From: Hymenochaete sp. R1
Taxonomy: Eukaryota; Basidiomycota; Agaricomycetes; Hymenochaetales; Hymenochaetaceae
Assembly (NCBI GenBank): GCA_019400425.1
Contig: JAFREE010000053.1
Span: 1-64,000 of the forward strand
Length of the DNA stretch: 64,000 nucleotides
Direction: 5' to 3'
The notes beneath the pieces were generated by a model, which saw only the letters and a list, made by a program, of their open reading frames with translations, searched no databases and was not told where the DNA came from. Numbering within the stretch: position 1 is the first letter of the stretch; the number at the start of each line of letters is the position of its first letter. Position numbers and translations under genes: made by a program. Shown here one piece after another: positions 48,412-59,727 of the stretch.

Positions 48412-49101
48412 CTACTGGAAGTCTTTCCTGTCCTTTATCTTCTGCAACAATTCCAACTTCTCTACATACAACGGGTAACCCTTGGCCATCTCCTTCAGTG
48501 CAGCTTCGTCGTCAGCAGTCATCTTGGGTCTCAGCTTTAAGTAAAGGACTCCGTGTTTGCTCGTATTTTCGTCTGCGATGAGGATGTCGGGATTCAGCTG
48601 TGCACCGCGGCCCTTGAGTGTTGCGAGCTGCTTCAGACTTTCAAGAGCCGAGCCATACAGCAAAGGGGAGGAAGCGAGCGCGAACAAGACGATGGCCTCC
48701 TCAAGGGCACAGTCGAAGTACTTAATCAGGATGGCTATCACCATAAAGGTCGTTTGGCAATTTCTCGTAGAGCACGCCACTAGAAGTCGGCCGTTTTCCG
48801 ATTGGGTGCATTCTTCTACAAACCTCCACAGGTCATTGTGTCTATCGTCGCCATTGGTGAGGATGTCACCATAGTTGGTATCCGGGGAGTGTCCGAAAGG
48901 GAAGGAGTGGTATACACACCCAGATTGTTCCTTTGGAGTGGAAAAACTGGGTGAGTAAAGCGTGAGGACGTGTGTGATCTTGTGGCTCTTCAAGAATTTG
49001 TCGTCGTCGACCTTCGAGTTATCAGCGATACAGACTTTCGGAATGACGAAGCTTTTGCCCTTGGCCATGACGAAGCGCTCCGGACCGCTTAATGCTGACA
49101 T
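48412..49101 (-). CDS. Dual-specificity-phosphatase-like protein lacking the catalytic arginine
   Basis: A single open frame of 229 residues from ATG 49101; the frame continues upstream but only to a non-ATG codon. The order ITHVLTLYSPSF, then YHSFPFGHSPDTNYGDILTN, then FVEECTQSENGRLLVACSTR follows the dual-specificity phosphatase fold. Active members have HCxxGxxRS at this point. Here the sequence is VACSTRNCQTT: the cysteine remains, histidine is Ala and the arginine position is Gln, so phosphate transfer is unlikely. A long helix after it, IKYFDCALEEAIVLFALASS, again fits the fold. The C-terminus is charged and ends KDRKDFQ. It could act as a phospho-binding pseudophosphatase, like STYX, but that is inference. 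Confidence 0.65.
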   Translation of the reverse strand: MSALSGPERFVMAKGKSFVIPKVCIADNSKVDDDKFLKSHKITHVLTLYSPSFSTPKEQSGCVYHSFPFGHSPDTNYGDILTNGDDRHNDLWRFVEECTQSENGRLLVACSTRNCQTTFMVIAILIKYFDCALEEAIVLFALASSPLLYGSALESLKQLATLKGRGAQLNPDILIADENTSKHGVLYLKLRPKMTADDEAALKEMAKGYPLYVEKLELLQKIKDRKDFQ

Positions 49102-50394
49102 CCGGCTTAGTATACGTTTGAATGCAAGAAATGGGTGAAAGATTGGGATGGGATGCTTTGGCAAAGCGTCAGATAGCGGTCTGAACTCGTGGATGTACGA
49201 TCAATCGAACGGAGCAAGGGCAGGAAGGGGGAGAGGGGAAGAGATAATCGAAAGGGCCTTCGATTATATAATCCACCACTGACCAAGCGAATCGGGACTT
49301 TAGTAAGTTTGCTTGCGCAATGTCCTGATCCTCCTAGTAGGCATTCGAGTCCGTATACAGCTTTATATCGGCAAAATCATGACAGTCTTCTTAGAACCAA
49401 CTCTTTCAAGTTCTGTATAGTATATGCGTGTGCGGAGCAAGCCCCGCGGCGGACGGAAGCCAGCGTTGAACAACAGACACAGTTCCTCAAATATACAACT
49501 TACCTTTCAGCCATGTTGAAGCATTCCCATAGCGCAAGAACGACCGAGAGGGTTACGTATGCATGGCTTGAAGATACGGAAAGGACTTCCGAACTTTCCC
49601 CTCTTCTCAACGTCGAATGGAGGTGGTCGAGCTTTCCAATCATCAAAATACACGGAAGCAAGGACGAGCATTACCCCCCTGTTGACAGTTATGCAAAGCT
49701 AACGCAAATGATACGCGTAAGAAATTGGATAACAATCGATACAGTACAGTGACGCGAGTTGCTATAGAGGGAATGGGTAGGAAGATATGCATGAACTGAG
49801 GACACCATCACGAGAAGATATAAGGTGGGGAGAGAGCGTGGGGTGAGGGAGAGGGGTTAGAGAGAGGCGGTTTTATAATGCGGAAACAGGATGATGAAAG
49901 GGATGAAGGAAGCATACACACTACGCAACTTGAAAACATTAAACTAAAAGGAGCCTGAAAGAAAGTGTAAAGCAACTAACACAAAAGAAGAACACCGACA
50001 CAAGGGTTCAATTGCAACGGAAAGAGGGAAAAAGTACGAGGTGAACGGAGGAAAAGAAAGATGCTAACAAATGCCAATTGGGGAGAAAGGAGTGATGACA
50101 GTGAGACAATGCAGAATGTGGCCTTTATGCTGTTGAGCTAATAATCTATAGTCGCATGCTGGGCAAGGCGCTACCCATTCCATCCAGCTGCAGGTCCAGT
50201 GCAAGAGCGCGAACAAGAGGAAATGGATGAAGGCGAGCGGCGCAGAAACCAAGTTGAGATCGTGAACCATCAATCGTGTATGTGAAAAGTACAAATCTTG
50301 AATCAGTCAGAGCCCGAGAAAAAAAGCTAGAAGAAAGTAAAAAAGAAGAAAAGAAAACAGATGAAGGGACTGGATGGATTAAATAGCACGGATA
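49102..50394. other. Gene-poor stretch
   Basis: About 1.3 kb without a recognised gene. The open frame at 49189-49752 on the plus strand has no family signature. The stretch 49840-50060 is purine-rich and probably belongs to the 3' untranslated region of the membrane protein gene to the right. Confidence 0.4.
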
Positions 50395-53300
50395 CTACGA
50401 ATTCGAGGTCTGTGCCTGTGTGTCGGCGCTTGTGGGCGGGTACGTGTGCGAGTGCGTGTGCGAGTGTGCAGGCCCTGATTCAGCATGCAGAAACGAATTA
50501 GATTGGGGAAGTGGTCGGGCGTATGAATGTGCTTCGTTGTAATAGTCAGGCTCGAATTCATATTCGTACGAGCTGCGAGGATTCCGACTAGGAAGAGGGG
50601 GTGAATGCTGTTGCGATTCCGTCCGCTGCGAATACACCGATGACACCGTACTCGAACTATAATGCGGGTTACTTATCAACGCGTGGATAGGCCGCGAGTA
50701 ATCTTCGTGATCTCTCAATCCTAACGAAGTATTGCTACCGCCATACCCATTATGCATCTCTCGTAACCGGTGAGCCAGTTGCGGGTCAAGGATACCCTCA
50801 GGCACGCCGACGCCACCGCCCTCTGGCGTGTTCAGGGCCTCCGGAGAGGCGGAGATTGCCGACAAACCGCCCGGTGTTGAACCGTAATACGAACGCATTA
50901 ATGAAGGAGGGGGAAGAGTAATCGGGCCTGGAGGTAAGCTTGGACGAACGAGGGTTGCAGAGGATGGAACGCGCGTTGGAGGTTCCGTAGTGTCAGGTGA
51001 AGGGGGCATAATAGATCCAAATGCCGGAACAAGCAAGGGTGTGACAGTCCCAGGTCCAGGTCCCTTCGTCATAACAAGCTGCGAAACAGGTGCAATGGGA
51101 CGAACGATCTTCTCTTTTTCTTGTCGAATACCGATGACAGATGATCGACGTATTCGACCACGGATACTATCGCGGGTCGCTGTCGCAGCGCGCGATATGA
51201 ATCCACTATCCGAGCCGGTACTGAAGCGTTTCTGCTTGACACTATCTCGCCTGACTTGGTGGTAGTTCTCGCGGGAATGCCCAAGCGCGCTATTCTGATG
51301 CCCAGATGAGCTGCCTGACCCTGAACTGTACCCCATCTCATTCTCGCCAGTCGCGCTCCCATGGCCTAGAGACGACGTTACAGCGGGATAGTTGCTGTAC
51401 CCGTGACCGTGCCCACTGGAGGACAACTCCTGCGACGAAGGAGCCTTCGGTTGACCATAGAAATCGGACTCAACCCCAGGAGAAGGGGTACGCTCCTTCT
51501 CCTTGCCTTTGTCCTTCGATCCATCCGCATACACCCAAGAGCTCGGAGGTGCTTGCGAATTCCTCAAAATGGTCGTGATTGAGTTATTCCTCGCAACATT
51601 CCCTTTCTTCAACTCATTCGGTGTCGTCGGCCTGACACCGCCACCCGGGATTTCTTGCTGAACCGAGCCGCGCTTGGGGGAAACGGCCGACGTCAAAGCA
51701 GACACGAGTGTCGGGCTTGCGGACCTTTCACCCATCTCTGTTGGTGTCGGCGTTTGATATAAAGTTCCCGACAATGTCGATGGATTACGCGGGATGACAG
51801 GTTCCGGTGCGAAAGAGATTGTCGTCTGGCCTGATGGTCTCATATTCCCCTGCGGTTCCCATCCACTGGGTGTGTTTGCAAGCATGTTCCCCAACCCAGC
51901 CGCTTCCAAAAGTCCCATTTCTCGATCCCTTCCACCAAAATCCATTCCGACAGGCATTCCTTCGGGCGTCGTCCCTCCAGAGCCGTATCCAACATTTCCT
52001 CCCCTCAACCGCATCGCCGTCGCACTCAACGCATCCATCCTCGCCGGATCCGCCATCCACATCGGAAGCCCAAAGTTCTGGTCAGCCTCGCGCATGGGTT
52101 GTCCACTATCACTATGACCATGCGATTGAAGACTTCCGCTGTTCGGTGCTTCCAAGTCGGCATCTTCATCATGTAAGGGAGAATGGCGCATCCCGAATCC
52201 GGAGCTGTTGCTGCGACCCAAAGCAGAGTTTGAAGCTGCTGCCAAAGGTCGGGTACTTGACGTTCCGACGGAATTCGTTCGTCCAGCCCCTCCTCCCAGG
52301 AAAAATGGACCTCCCCCACCGGGCGAGCCTCTTCGTTTTCGTCGAAGATAAGCAAAGAAAACCCAAAGACCTACTGCTGCGACAGCAATAAACGCAACTA
52401 TAGAGATTGCAGCTATAGCACCTTTAGGCAAAGCTCTACGCAATTTTCAAATAAAAAAAGTATCAATGAAAATACGTTCCACCATTAAGAATTAAAATAG
52501 ATGTGTACTTTTTATCCTGAGAATTCCCGTCATTGAGACTTCCGCTTGGGCCAACCAGAACTGTCGTCATCGTCGCTGGATTCCCAGATCGGGTCGTAAC
52601 GTAAGTCGATGTTACAGTTTCCATCTCTGTCGTGGACGAATGTCCGTTCACGGTGGTGAATGAGCTCACGATGGCTGTCGATGTCGAGGGTTCTTCGCTT
52701 GATGTAGTTGAAGGAAGCTGAGACGTCGTCGTCGTCGTCGACGGAAGCTCCGAAAAGGAACTCGAAGATGTGGTAGCGGTCGAGCTCGTTGAAAAAAGTG
52801 AAGAAGAGGACAAAGGGGAAGTTGTAGACGAGATAAAACTTGAGTTGGAAGTCGAAGAACTTGCAATCGAGGACGCCGTCGTCGTCGTGGAACCACTGAC
52901 AGAGTTGGTTGAAGTCGTACTATCGGTGCTCGTCGAGGTAGAAGTACTTATGGAAGTACTGGTCAGGTTTGAAATGGAGCTTGAGTCTGTTGATGTGAGG
53001 GGATCCGAAAAAACAGACGAAGTAATAGACGAAAGCACCGTATCTGAAGACGTGGATGGTAGTGTTAGCGACGAAAGCGAGGAGGTTGGAAGGTCGAGCG
53101 AAAGCGAAGACATTGAAGAAGATGGAATGCTCGTTATCGATGCATCTGTAGATGTAGTTGTAGTTAATGAATCGGAATTTGACGATACCGGTGAAGGAAA
53201 GGAAGAGAAAGATGTCGACGTCGCGTCCGAAGAAGTGAAAGGTGGCGTGGACGATGTCTGAGAGATAGATGAAGACGACTGACTGGACTCTGGGAAGGAT

Positions 53301-53782
53301 GAAGCCGGATCAGAGGAGGGGGTAGAGGCTGAAGTGGACGTAAGTGTGCCACTGCCCGCCGCATCCGAAGAGGACGCGGCTGACGCCTCTATAGAGCTGC
53401 CTGTAGTCGGGCTGGCGTCGCCTGTCGAAGAAGGATCATTTCCCCCTTCTTGATTTTGACGGCGCGGATTGGAATGCAGAAGGATAGATACCGCATCTGG
53501 TGGCGCATCGTGCGCGGAAGATGAAGAGGGCGTTAGAGTGTTCGTGAACGTGGGTATTTGTTTCGGGTGGGTATTGAGAACTAGGAGCGCTGGCATTCTG
53601 ATCTTTGAGCTGTTGTCCCGGCATGAGCACACAGAACGATTACCGACATATAGCTTGAACACTTACGAAGAAAAAATCCGGTGGTTCGGACCATCGAAGT
53701 CGTCGGGGCCATGCGTCTGCGGCAAAATCGTGTCTGTGTTTGCCACTGGAACTTCTTGAGACGCAGACCGGCCAAAGATCAT
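50395..53782 (-). CDS. Ser/Thr-rich single-pass membrane protein (Mid2/mucin-like sensor)
   Basis: Three exons, 53782-53667, 53609-52509 and 52435-50395, join in phase to give 1,085 residues. Residues ~110-330 are almost entirely Ser and Thr, the pattern of a heavily O-mannosylated extracellular stalk. They are followed by TSTYVTTRSGNPATMTTVLV and one membrane span, AIAAISIVAFIAVAAVGLWV, at about residue 415. Basic residues AYLRRKRR flank the inner side. The ~640-residue tail is Gly/Ser/Pro-rich with scattered basic segments and no enzyme domain. This layout resembles fungal cell-wall stress sensors of the Mid2/Wsc type, but no WSC cysteine module is present. I see no signal peptide in the first exon, so an upstream exon or internal signal-anchor insertion is possible. 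Start uncertain. Confidence 0.72.
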
Positions 53783-56325
53783 AAACCAATATAGACGATG
53801 CTAAGTTCGGGGCTCAAAGAGAAAGAAACAAGTCCGCTTGGGTGCACACAAGACGATGCACCCTACTGGTTTGAAGGAAAGAACGAGTGGAAAAGGGATT
53901 GCGGCGTGCACGAAGAAAACGGGCACGTGTGCGCGATGGAAAGATGTAACGTAACTAATGGTGATCGAGTCGGAGCGGAAGCGACTGTTAGATTACCCTA
54001 CGGTAAAGACTGGCGAGCCTTGGGCCAGCAAAGGCGAGAGATGGAAGGAGCGTGGGCGGGGGAGGTTGGTTGAATTGGAAAAGATGGATGGTGGTCGACT
54101 ACAAAGATGAAAAAACCTCTTCTACTGCCACGACTGTCTGTCTGAAGACTTTGAAAAGTCAGACGGGGTAAGACAACGAAAGAGCGCCCCGTGCGGAAAG
54201 TGGAGCGTCAGCAGGGGAAAAATGATGTCGAGGGCGAGGACAAGAACGTCGGCATTGAAGGGGGACCCTGACCCGAGATCTGCTGTGCTCTGAGCGAATC
54301 CGAACAGCAACTTAGTCGACGCCCGGAATTTGTTCTCGGCACGCGTAAGGTGCGTTTTCCCAACCAAACACCGTCTGTCAAAGAGCGAGCTCGTCGTCCA
54401 CAGCGACGCCGACGCGGAGGAAGGGGAGAAGGGGGGAGAGAAGATGGTGGACGAAGGGAAAGAAAGAATCTTGAGAGAAAAAACAATCCAATCGGACTTC
54501 GGGACAAGTCTTCAGACGCGCATTTAGACAAGTGTTTTATACTATATATGGTATGTGTCGATCACTATTGCCGATCATCGGGGAAGTAGCCGAAGTAGCC
54601 GAAAATCTACCGATAACCTTGCCATCAGCAATTTTTAGAAAACGGGGCAAATGAATGTGCTTTGTGGGTGTCTGTTGTTTTTTGTTTGGGGCCTTCGTCG
54701 CTCAGACAACAGTCCGAATCTCCGCTTTCTCTCTTTTCTTCTCAGACAACACTTTCAGAGTTCGAGCACGGAAGGGCTCGAAGCGCCAGCTGGAGACTCC
54801 TTTCCGCCCCAGCGGTCGACGTATTCACTTGTCTTTTAAAGCTCTCTTGCCACATCACTAGCGCCAACGAACCACACATGCGAGCATTTCTCAAGAGAGA
54901 CATACACTTCTTTCGCATCTCATCTGTTCGCTTTGTCTCATCGCATATCTCCGGATGAAGAAAAGAGGGTCGCTGAGTGCCAGAGGTACAAGACAGCATC
55001 TTGACTGCGGCCATCCCGGCCTTACATCATAGCAATCTGCCTCTAGCAAAATCAACGAAAGCGTGTTCCAAACGAGGCCGCGCAGTTGCCATACACCCAG
55101 GACCGCGTGAGCACAAGTGCCACACACAAACACAGAAAAGGCGCCGATTCCGGTATGGCTAACAACACTGAGACTCGGTGAGAACAACGCTCAGAGTGCT
55201 GCTGATGACCCAATCGTACCATCAGCATAGATCCGTCGTCTATAGAGCGGAGATCCAAGAAAGTCCCGCGCCATGCCGCAACTCAAATCGTCTCTAAAGA
55301 AAGCGCGCCCAGACCTGTTGTTTGGACTTGATCTGGCGTACTTTGCAACCATTCAGTCCTTCTTTCTTGATTGACGTGGTAATGAGAAGATTCGTCGTTA
55401 TGAAAAATGCCAGACAAACACCGTCACATTGGCACAAAGGGACGATGATCGTATATCCCATCGGCCTTTTCTGCCAGCGGGAGTAAAGGCGATGACCGTT
55501 TGAAGTCAAAAAGAGTCTTGGTGCGTTGTTAGTTCGGATCGTATTTCAATCGAAACACGGTACAATTAACATATATTCATCTACAAAGGGCCTGTCCCAA
55601 ATTCGGAGGACGGATCAGTCGCGGTCTCATCCAATCATGAACTCCAATGAAGGCATACTACACGTTTGGAATACCTAGCAGCCTAGTATCCGTGACAAAG
55701 TAAATGGGAATTACCCTAGGACAACAATGACTGGCTTCAGATGATTTGCTGTAGGAGCGAAACCGGATAGCCTATTACTTTTGACGACGTCTCAGGAACA
55801 TCTAAAAAGCAGTAAGAAAAAAGGAGGGTACAGGGTCTTACGGAAAACTGGGATATATTGTGTAGCTTCAAAAGCACTTCAAAGTTATTCTCATTTGCTG
55901 CAGGGACAGTTGCAACGATTCAATATTTATGTACTGGTACTGGTCGTAGGACGTTTTACCTCCTCACTTCCGGCGTCAATATGGGCTTCAAGGGGCCAAG
56001 ATCAGCGTTTTAAGGAGCACCGTCGATGTGTGAAGCTTTAGTTATTTGTAAGAAGTATAGATAGTTTCTAAATAATGAAAAAAGAGCGGATCGAACGCTG
56101 AAGGCGTGCTTTTCTTTTATCCAACGGAGTGCAGCCTGAGGTCGTGGGAAGCAGAGACTTGACTTGATTAATATTAGATAAAGAAGCCGTCGATCATCAA
56201 TGCCGTGACTTTCCGTGCCCGAGTCGCTGTCGCTGCTTGCTAACGCACTTTCAGCTTCTTCTCTTAGCTCTAGAGCTTTCTCTCGACCACTCAATCATTC
56301 ATTGCGCGGTCTAAATTATTTGAGC
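53783..56325. other. Gene-poor region of about 2.5 kb
   Basis: No convincing exon chain was found. Several short frames around 54200-55250 overlap on both strands without known motifs. The left end should contain the promoter of the Ser/Thr-rich membrane protein, possibly with a missed first exon, and the right end the COX17 promoter. Confidence 0.4.
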
Positions 56326-56806
56326 ATGTTCGAGGCGGTAAATATAATCTCTTTGGCTAACATCGAAGCACAGCTGACTCAACTTTCAGATTTCTTCGTG
56401 GTTCGGTGGGTCTTGGTCCCCTGCGCCAGCGCCAGCACCAGAATCGAAGCCTGTGAACCCGTTAAACCCTAAGGGCTTGAAACCGTGAGCACGTCTCTAT
56501 ATGTGACTATTCTGGTTACTCACTAAACTTGTCCCCTTATCTTCGTTCTCGTACGATGACTGTACTTTCACCGCGACCTATGGACGGTCACTTCGGACAT
56601 AACGTTATTTCGAACATCGTATGGAATGTTTGTTCATTTTCATTTTTTACGATTTGGACATCGAAAGATGCTGTGCATGCCCCGAAACAAAGAACGCACG
56701 AGACGAATGTTACATGCAAGCAGACCCTTCGGTAGCGGACGAAAAATGCAAGGCGCTCGTTCTCGCACACGTGAAGTGTATGAAGGGATACGGGTTCGAA
56801 GTTTAG
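56326..56806 (+). CDS. COX17: Cytochrome c oxidase copper chaperone COX17
   Basis: Three exons join in phase: a 12-nt first exon (56326-56337, MFEA), 56390-56484 and 56668-56806, giving 81 residues. The second exon ends NPLNPKGLKP, joining CCACPETKNARDEC to form the copper-binding KPCCxC motif. The CHCH fold is complete: CPETKNARDEC is the first CX9C and CKALVLAHVKC the second, ending MKGYGFEV as in other COX17 proteins. The protein is made in the cytosol, oxidatively folded by the Mia40 pathway in the mitochondrial intermembrane space, and hands copper to SCO1 and COX11 for cytochrome oxidase assembly. The micro-exon and the 183-nt second intron are by-eye predictions. The Ala/Pro-rich segment before the motif is variable. 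Confidence 0.9.
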
Positions 56807-57395
56807 ACTTTGGGCCTGGTTCTATCGATGTCGTCTCTTTCTCATGGTGCAATTCGGTGTGGTCGGACGTCTCAGTATTTTAACTTTTGGATTAATAGTT
56901 AAGCGACAAGTTGGTCATGGCGCTCAACTTTCAATCTCTTTTGCATTTATAAAAACTTAATATCGAACAAACCATTCTTAATGCTAATCCCAACTCGCTG
57001 CCAACTTAGTTGTATCCATCAGTTTCAAAACTGATACAATTCTCGTGAAGGAGCCGAATGCATATACCAACGAGACTTCAGATTTGTATTCAATGCGAGC
57101 TTCGGAGAATTGACTCGGGCCGGCACCTGCTGCTCACTCACCACCACCCATGTCCATGTATATATCACGAGCCTACTTCGTACCATCATCTTCCAGCTCA
57201 CCGCGACTCGCCTGCCAGATTGTACTCGTTCGTGTCGGGACAGATGAAGAGTCTCAATAGAAGATTCTCCATTTCATCCACCTTGTTCGTGCGAACGAAC
57301 GCCTTTTGCCGCTTCGTCGAAGTAGAGAAGCCAGACTCCGTGTTTCGAAGCTGACGGGACACCTTCCGGCCTAAAATATTCCTCCTTCGTTGGAC
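56807..57395. other. Intergenic stretch
   Basis: About 590 bp between COX17 and the decaying gene at 57396. It should hold the COX17 3' untranslated region. No gene was recognised. Confidence 0.45.
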
Positions 57396-57935
57396 CCGCT
57401 ACGACGAATTTATTCCAATCTGCAATATGGTATCATCGAGGAACTTCATCTGCTGTTCGAAACTTGCTGAATACATGTCGAGAACACCTGCTTTGAACTC
57501 GTCGCGCTCGAGGTGTCGTTTGAGCAAATGAAACCATCGAGCCTTGATATAACCTTTCAACCGATTGAGGGCGTTTTTGGTGACTTCACCTCCAGCTTTG
57601 AGGTCGACTACGTCCAAATTATCAAGTGTTTCTGACCATCTGAAGATATCAATCAAATACTTCTTCGAGGCCACTATAGCCTGAGACCCATGCAATCTTC
57701 TCCATGACCACGACTTCTATCCCAGCTCCTTTAGCATAGCGCAGGTTGAGTACGAAGAAAGACAGTATTCCGACCCATGTTGTATGTTTACAATATTTTC
57801 TCTTGAGTTCTTCAACGAGAAGCGCGATATGAGAGAGGACCTCTCCTCGCCGTACCTCTTTGGTGTGCTTTCAGCATCGTATACGGTGCGATCATCTGCA
57901 AGTTCTTCGTCATAGCGTCGTTGTCATGGCGTCAT
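57396..57935 (-). pseudogene. Decaying gene of unknown family
   Basis: Minus-strand translation from ATG 57935 gives MTP, then TGA, then in the same frame QRRYDEELADDRTVYDAEST. A frame change is then needed to continue into EVRRGEVLSHIALLVEELKR. A possible 73-nt intron (GTACTC...CTCAG) in SFF|AIVASKK leads in phase to ASKKYLIDIFRWSETLDNLD and LKAGGEVTKNALNRLKGYIK, ending QIGINSS before the stop at 57396. The stop and the apparent one-base shift are direct observations. Whether a real first exon bypasses them cannot be decided here. I do not recognise the family. Confidence 0.45.
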
Positions 57936-58389
57936 TCGAGGCAGCATGAGATGCGCAGGGCTAGAAACTGGACAATTCAGAGTAGGGAAAGGCGGATGGA
58001 CCGGTGATCGATGGCAAGAGGGATCCTGAGAAACTGGTCAAAGGTTTATATAGCGTTCTGACGCTTTGAAACCGTGACGTGACAAGCATCGTAACACGAG
58101 GTTTTATTTCGCATTACCTCTTTCCTTTCTTAATTAATTTTCTATCATCTTTCAGTTTTCTGATGAGGCATTGGGATAGCACGCAATGCATTAAATATAT
58201 AAGGCCTTACGCGTATGTTTGGGAGTCACATACTTTTTTTGCTACTAATGAACGTCAGTATTTTTTAAATGAGAAATAAAATAAAAGATGAAAACGGGAT
58301 CATGCGTGACGCATCACGTTGTGACCAGCACCTTTGAGGCATCGCATGCCTTGGAGGATCGACCAGCTACTGCTCACTCACTTACATCC
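57936..58389. other. Divergent intergenic stretch
   Basis: About 450 bp upstream of SF3B4, containing AT-rich sequence at 58100-58280. It should include the SF3B4 promoter. No gene was recognised. Confidence 0.45.
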
Positions 58390-59727
58390 ATGTCGCGAGC
58401 TCAAGAGGATAGGAACCAGGAGGCAACGGTCTACCTTGTGAGCCCAATTTCACTTCGCAAGCGCCTCGACTCGAAATAATATTGCAATTGACAGGGAAAC
58501 CTTGATGAAAGATGTACGGATGCGCTCGTCTGGGAACTCATGCTACAAGCGGGCCCCGTAGGTACGATTTTTTCTGCTCATTGGGTCGAGACGCTTTTAA
58601 TTGACAAACCCGATAATTTGCGTCTCGTATAGTTAATGTTCATCTTCCGAAGGACCGTATTTCCATGGCACACCAAGGGTATGGGTTTTGTGAGTTCTTG
58701 ACTGAGGAGGATGCCGAGTATGCTTGCAAGATCATGAACCAAATTAAACTATGGGGAAAGCCCATACGTGTAAACAAGGTGAGGGCTTGGCTTATGTTGT
58801 GTGACCCAACTTGACGTATCTGGTGGTTTAACATGCTCTCAGGCGTCCTCAGACAAAAAACAGTTGGATGTTGGCGCCAACTTGTTTATTGGCAACCTGG
58901 ACGAAAATGTGGACGAGAGACTGTTATACGATACGTTCAGTGCCTTTGGGATGCTTGCTACCACTGCAAAGGTACGCAATTCTTCCTTTGAGGTAGCTCT
59001 TACTTATTTACGTCTTTAGATTGCTCGAGACACCTCATCCGGAACTTCAAAAGGCTACGGCTTCGTCTCCTACACCGACTTCGAAGCCGCCGACGCCGCC
59101 ATTGATGCCATGAATGGACAATTCCTTATGAATAAGGCCGCCACTGTGCAATATGCTTTCAAGAAGGACGGCAAAGGTGAACGTCACGGTACCCCTGCCG
59201 AACGTCTCCTTGCTGCCCAAGCACGCAAGAACAATGCTCTCCCCGTCACCGCACGACCACCGCCTGCAACCCTCAACGCACTTGCCGCCTTCGGTCCCCC
59301 TGCGCCTGGAATGCCTCCAGGCGCCGTTCCTGGTCGTCCGATGAGCGCCGCAGCTCCCTACGCTCCAGGTCAATTCGCTGGTGCCCTCGCCGCCCCTGCC
59401 GCCCCTTCGCCCTCTCCGGGAATGGGCATCCCGCCTCCACCTCCAGGATTTGGTATGGGTGGTCCTCCTCCACAAATGATGCAGGGTCACCACCCTCAGA
59501 TGGGTATGCAGCCTCCCCCACCACCAGGGTTCCATCCGCAGATGAGTGGACATCCGCCCCCTGGCGGATTTGGTGGTCCTCCAGGTCCGCCTCCTGGATT
59601 TGGGCAGGGTCTGCCATCTCATATGCAAGGGATGCCGATGGGAATGGCTCCCCCGCCTCCACCTGGATTCGGAATGCATCCACAACAGGGGATGATGGGT
59701 CAACCTCCTCCGCAGGCAGCGCGATGA
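58390..59727 (+). CDS. SF3B4: Splicing factor 3b subunit 4 (SAP49/HSH49)
   Basis: ATG 58390 opens [16 protein letters not shown]; the 48-nt first exon joins [20 protein letters not shown] and then [20 protein letters not shown] to form RRM1, with RNP2 VYLGNL and RNP1 [11 protein letters not shown]2 follows with [20 protein letters not shown] and [11 protein letters not shown]. After [20 protein letters not shown], a conserved segment, the C-terminal ~140 residues are Pro/Gly/Met-rich with repeated PPPPPGF units, as in SF3B4 orthologues. The protein is part of the SF3b complex of U2 snRNP and contacts pre-mRNA near the branch site in the nucleus. Four introns were placed by eye, all GT-AG. No irregularity was seen. 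Confidence 0.95.

Noticed and set aside
52770..53261. Plus-strand open frame of 163 codons rich in Val and Glu
   Set aside because: It is the reverse complement of the Ser/Thr repeat stalk; such mirror frames arise from the repeat.
59047..59703. Minus-strand open frame of 218 codons
   Set aside because: It is antisense to the SF3B4 Pro/Gly tail and carries no motif.
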